Shown here: positions 5,634 through 7,667 of the stretch, in pieces | Layout of the letters: every line of letters starts with the position of its first letter | How positions within the stretch are numbered: the first letter of the stretch is position 1 | Source: Balneola sp. | GTDB taxonomy: Bacteria; Bacteroidota; Rhodothermia; Balneolales; Balneolaceae | Direction of reading: 5' to 3' | NCBI GenBank assembly: GCA_002730655.1 | Contig: PCAT01000008.1 | Coordinates: 1-7,667, forward strand | DNA length: 7,667 nt | Notes under the pieces: model-generated | The model's input: only the letters and a program-made list of their open reading frames with translations | Told to the model about the DNA's origin: nothing | Database searches by the model: none | Made by a program: the position numbers and the translations under genes

Positions 5634-7667
5634 GAAACGTAATTGCATCCCTAAGTGAATACTTCTGGGTGGTTTCTGCAAGACAGGATTAGTCCGATAT
5701 TCTATCAAATCATTAATAAGTGTATTCCCATTAGCTTCATGAGCAGCGATTTCAGAAGCAAAAATCTTAGGTTCTCGATCTTGTCGGTAAAAATTCAGTA
5801 AATTTTCACCCGTCAAAAAAAGTTGTCCTTCTAGTCCAGCAATAGTGAGGACATAAGCGGCTCTTAGATCAAGCAAGAATTCCGCATTATACCGAGCTTG
5901 ATTTCTAAGAAGTTCTATACGGTTACGTTGAATATCTTGCGGGGTGAATGGGTAGCCCGTGTAAAACATCGATATAAGACCCATGCTCAGTTTATTTCGA
6001 ACATAACTTAGTGTGGTTGACACATTATGTGTTTGATCCCAGTCTAAAGCCACCAAATTTCGAGAAGATTCATTGTTTTGCTGCGCATCATAAAAGGCCT
6101 GTTTTGGGTCACTAGCATTACCACGAGCTAACTGATAGGTATAACTTAGAGACCCTAAAAGTCCCATATTCGTGCGAATTTCTGTAGCAAGTGAAATACC
6201 ACGAACACGACCAAAATCGGTATTTTCATAACGTCCCCAAGTATCACCTCCCGTTCTTGCCTCGTACAAGGTGGTCCCGATTAATGCTCGTAAATCTCGG
6301 TAATAGGCCGTAAGATCGATTCCAATAAACTCACCTAATTGCTGTTGTAAACCAATTTCATAGGTGGTTGAGCTTTGAGGATTTAGATTAGGATTACCTA
6401 AATACTGTGTGAAATTACTAGATTGCACTTCAAATTCAGGATTTTCATATAACCTACTATACTCGGGTATTTGAAAGAATTGACCATAAGAAGCATGAAT
6501 GACACCATTCTCAGAAATTGGAAAGGCAAAGCCAATTCTAGGACTCAGCTGCCACTTACTATCTGCATTCTTATAAGCTTGTGCTGTAGGTAAAGATACA
6601 GTATTGTAAGGATCTCTAAGGTCGACTGGGACTACTGTCTGAGCATCAAAATAATCGAATCGTACACCTACATTTACAATCAAATCATCAATTTCAATTT
6701 TATCTTGTAGAAATGCGGCTATTTCAACAGGGTTTCGAACATAGGCGTTATGCAGACGAGAGGTGATCGGGGGTATACTTCGTTGAAAGCCTTCAACCCG
6801 CCTTGCCTGAATAAAAAATTCCTCGAAATCCATATCATTGTAGCGATATTCCATACCCCCTTTGACCATATGCGTGGTGCCAAATTGGCGTGTAATATCA
6901 AATCGAAGAGCATAGGTGGTAGAAGCTCGTTCCAAGTGATAGTTGTTCACCCCTCCTGTATTAAAAACATTACTTGGTTGCCCCGATCGACCTTCTATGA
7001 TTGCATAGCGTTGATCGAATGGATCTTCATATGCGTACTGTTGAAATCGGGTTGAATAGGCTGAAAGCCTGAGATTATAAAAACTGCGTGGACTCAATAC
7101 ATGATTTACAGCTAAAAGGTGGTTTGTGGAATTTGAATATTGAGTCGGCAGGTAATTGGGATTGTATCGATACAAATGTTGGTAAAAATTAGACTCGGAT
7201 AGCGACTTACTGATGGAGTAATTTACCTTTATACTATTTGTTGCTTTCCAACTCAGCTTGTTCATAAAGGTAAAACCTTTTCGTTGGTTCATGGGAACAA
7301 TCGAACTATCCCCACTGGCTTCAATGATCCAATTATCAGAATTATTAGATGAAAAATCAGAAGAGTCTGAAGGCAAGAAAATTCGTTGGCCTTTTAACCA
7401 ACCCTCCGACGAAGTTGCTTTCAAACTACTGAAAAAGAATAGCTTATCTTTTCGAATAGGGCCTGAAAGAGAAGCCTCATAGCTTTGTTCCCCTATCCAA
7501 CTCGATTGATCTAAACCAAAGAACACCTCTGAATCACCCGTTCTGTAGGTGCCTACACTGGCAATGAAGGTTCCCTCATAATCATTAGATCCATCTCTCG
7601 TTACAATATTGATAATTCCACTATTCGCTTGTCCATATTCCGCATTATAGGTTCCACTGATGACCTC
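5631..7667 (-). CDS. TonB-dependent outer-membrane receptor, C-terminal part (5' end outside window)
   Basis: The frame is open through the right edge, giving 678 residues and a TAA stop. The GTG at 7526 is internal, not a start: the 47 codons before it encode the end of a receptor plug domain. Numbering from the edge, residues 8-25 (NAEYGQANSGIINIVTRD) match the conserved plug end that leads into the barrel. Residues 68-79 (SGPIRKDKLFFF) are the typical early barrel hairpin. LSPRIGFAF (about 374-382) and GNPNLNPQSSTTYEIG (about 424-439) are signatures of the later barrel. The protein ends in LGMQLRF; a terminal Phe is the usual last-strand signal of outer-membrane barrels. Such receptors import ligands across the outer membrane using TonB-ExbBD energy. 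The signal peptide, any N-terminal carboxypeptidase-regulatory-like domain and the TonB box would lie outside the window. Substrate is unknown; a carbohydrate is inferred from the regulator and GHL10-like neighbours. No SusD-like gene follows it. Confidence 0.93.
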   Translation of the reverse strand, partial: EVISGTYNAEYGQANSGIINIVTRDGSNDYEGTFIASVGTYRTGDSEVFFGLDQSSWIGEQSYEASLSGPIRKDKLFFFSSLKATSSEGWLKGQRIFLPSDSSDFSSNNSDNWIIEASGDSSIVPMNQRKGFTFMNKLSWKATNSIKVNYSISKSLSESNFYQHLYRYNPNYLPTQYSNSTNHLLAVNHVLSPRSFYNLRLSAYSTRFQQYAYEDPFDQRYAIIEGRSGQPSNVFNTGGVNNYHLERASTTYALRFDITRQFGTTHMVKGGMEYRYNDMDFEEFFIQARRVEGFQRSIPPITSRLHNAYVRNPVEIAAFLQDKIEIDDLIVNVGVRFDYFDAQTVVPVDLRDPYNTVSLPTAQAYKNADSKWQLSPRIGFAFPISENGVIHASYGQFFQIPEYSRLYENPEFEVQSSNFTQYLGNPNLNPQSSTTYEIGLQQQLGEFIGIDLTAYYRDLRALIGTTLYEARTGGDTWGRYENTDFGRVRGISLATEIRTNMGLLGSLSYTYQLARGNASDPKQAFYDAQQNNESSRNLVALDWDQTHNVSTTLSYVRNKLSMGLISMFYTGYPFTPQDIQRNRIELLRNQARYNAEFLLDLRAAYVLTIAGLEGQLFLTGENLLNFYRQDREPKIFASEIAAHEANGNTLINDLIEYRTNPVLQKPPRSIHLGMQLRF

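Noticed and set aside
6750..7055. Plus-strand open frame of 101 codons
   Set aside because: Antisense to receptor barrel strands and without recognisable features; a by-product of the barrel's codon pattern.
7524..7526. GTG as the start of the receptor gene (631-residue version)
   Set aside because: The frame is open to the window edge and the 47 upstream codons encode a recognisable plug-domain end, so this codon is internal.

Overview
The window holds five protein-coding genes, all on the minus strand and packed end to end, so transcription runs from position 7667 towards position 1. Both outer genes are cut by the window edges. No stretch over about 10 bases lacks a coding assignment, and I saw no RNA gene, mobile element, CRISPR array or obvious terminator. 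The promoter of this cluster must lie beyond the right edge.

Order of transcription: (1) C-terminal two-thirds or more of a TonB-dependent outer-membrane receptor (7667-5631); (2) a 1078-residue secreted protein with acidic calcium-loop-like clusters, a fibronectin-III-like module and a C-terminal domain like a type IX secretion (T9SS) sorting domain (5631-2395); (3) a PorV/PorQ-family outer-membrane beta-barrel (2392-1307); (4) a regulator with a GntR DNA-binding domain fused to a LacI-type sugar-sensing domain (1297-164); (5) the first 55 codons of a lipoprotein that begins like the GHL10/DUF187 glycoside-hydrolase-like family (167-1). This last gene was found by reading the left edge directly. 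Junctions are a 1-base overlap, 2 bases, 9 bases and a 4-base overlap, which argues for one operon with translational coupling.

The organism is most likely from the Bacteroidota/FCB group. The receptor, T9SS-like C-terminal domain, PorV/PorQ barrel, weak or absent Shine-Dalgarno sequences and moderately AT-rich DNA all fit this. The pairing of a receptor, a large FN3 protein with DxDxDG clusters, and a PorV/PorQ protein with a 'SWDLPLIFRIG' motif reminds me more of Balneolota/Rhodothermota or related marine FCB lineages than of classical Bacteroides. That placement is from memory of family style, not from a search.

Working model (inference): the cluster is a carbohydrate-acquisition locus without SusD. 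The receptor would import an oligosaccharide, the large secreted protein would act at the cell surface as its binding or processing partner, and the PorV-like barrel would help export or hold that protein. The GHL10-like lipoprotein would act on the glycan, and the regulator would sense a released sugar and control the operon. The substrate cannot be read from this sequence.
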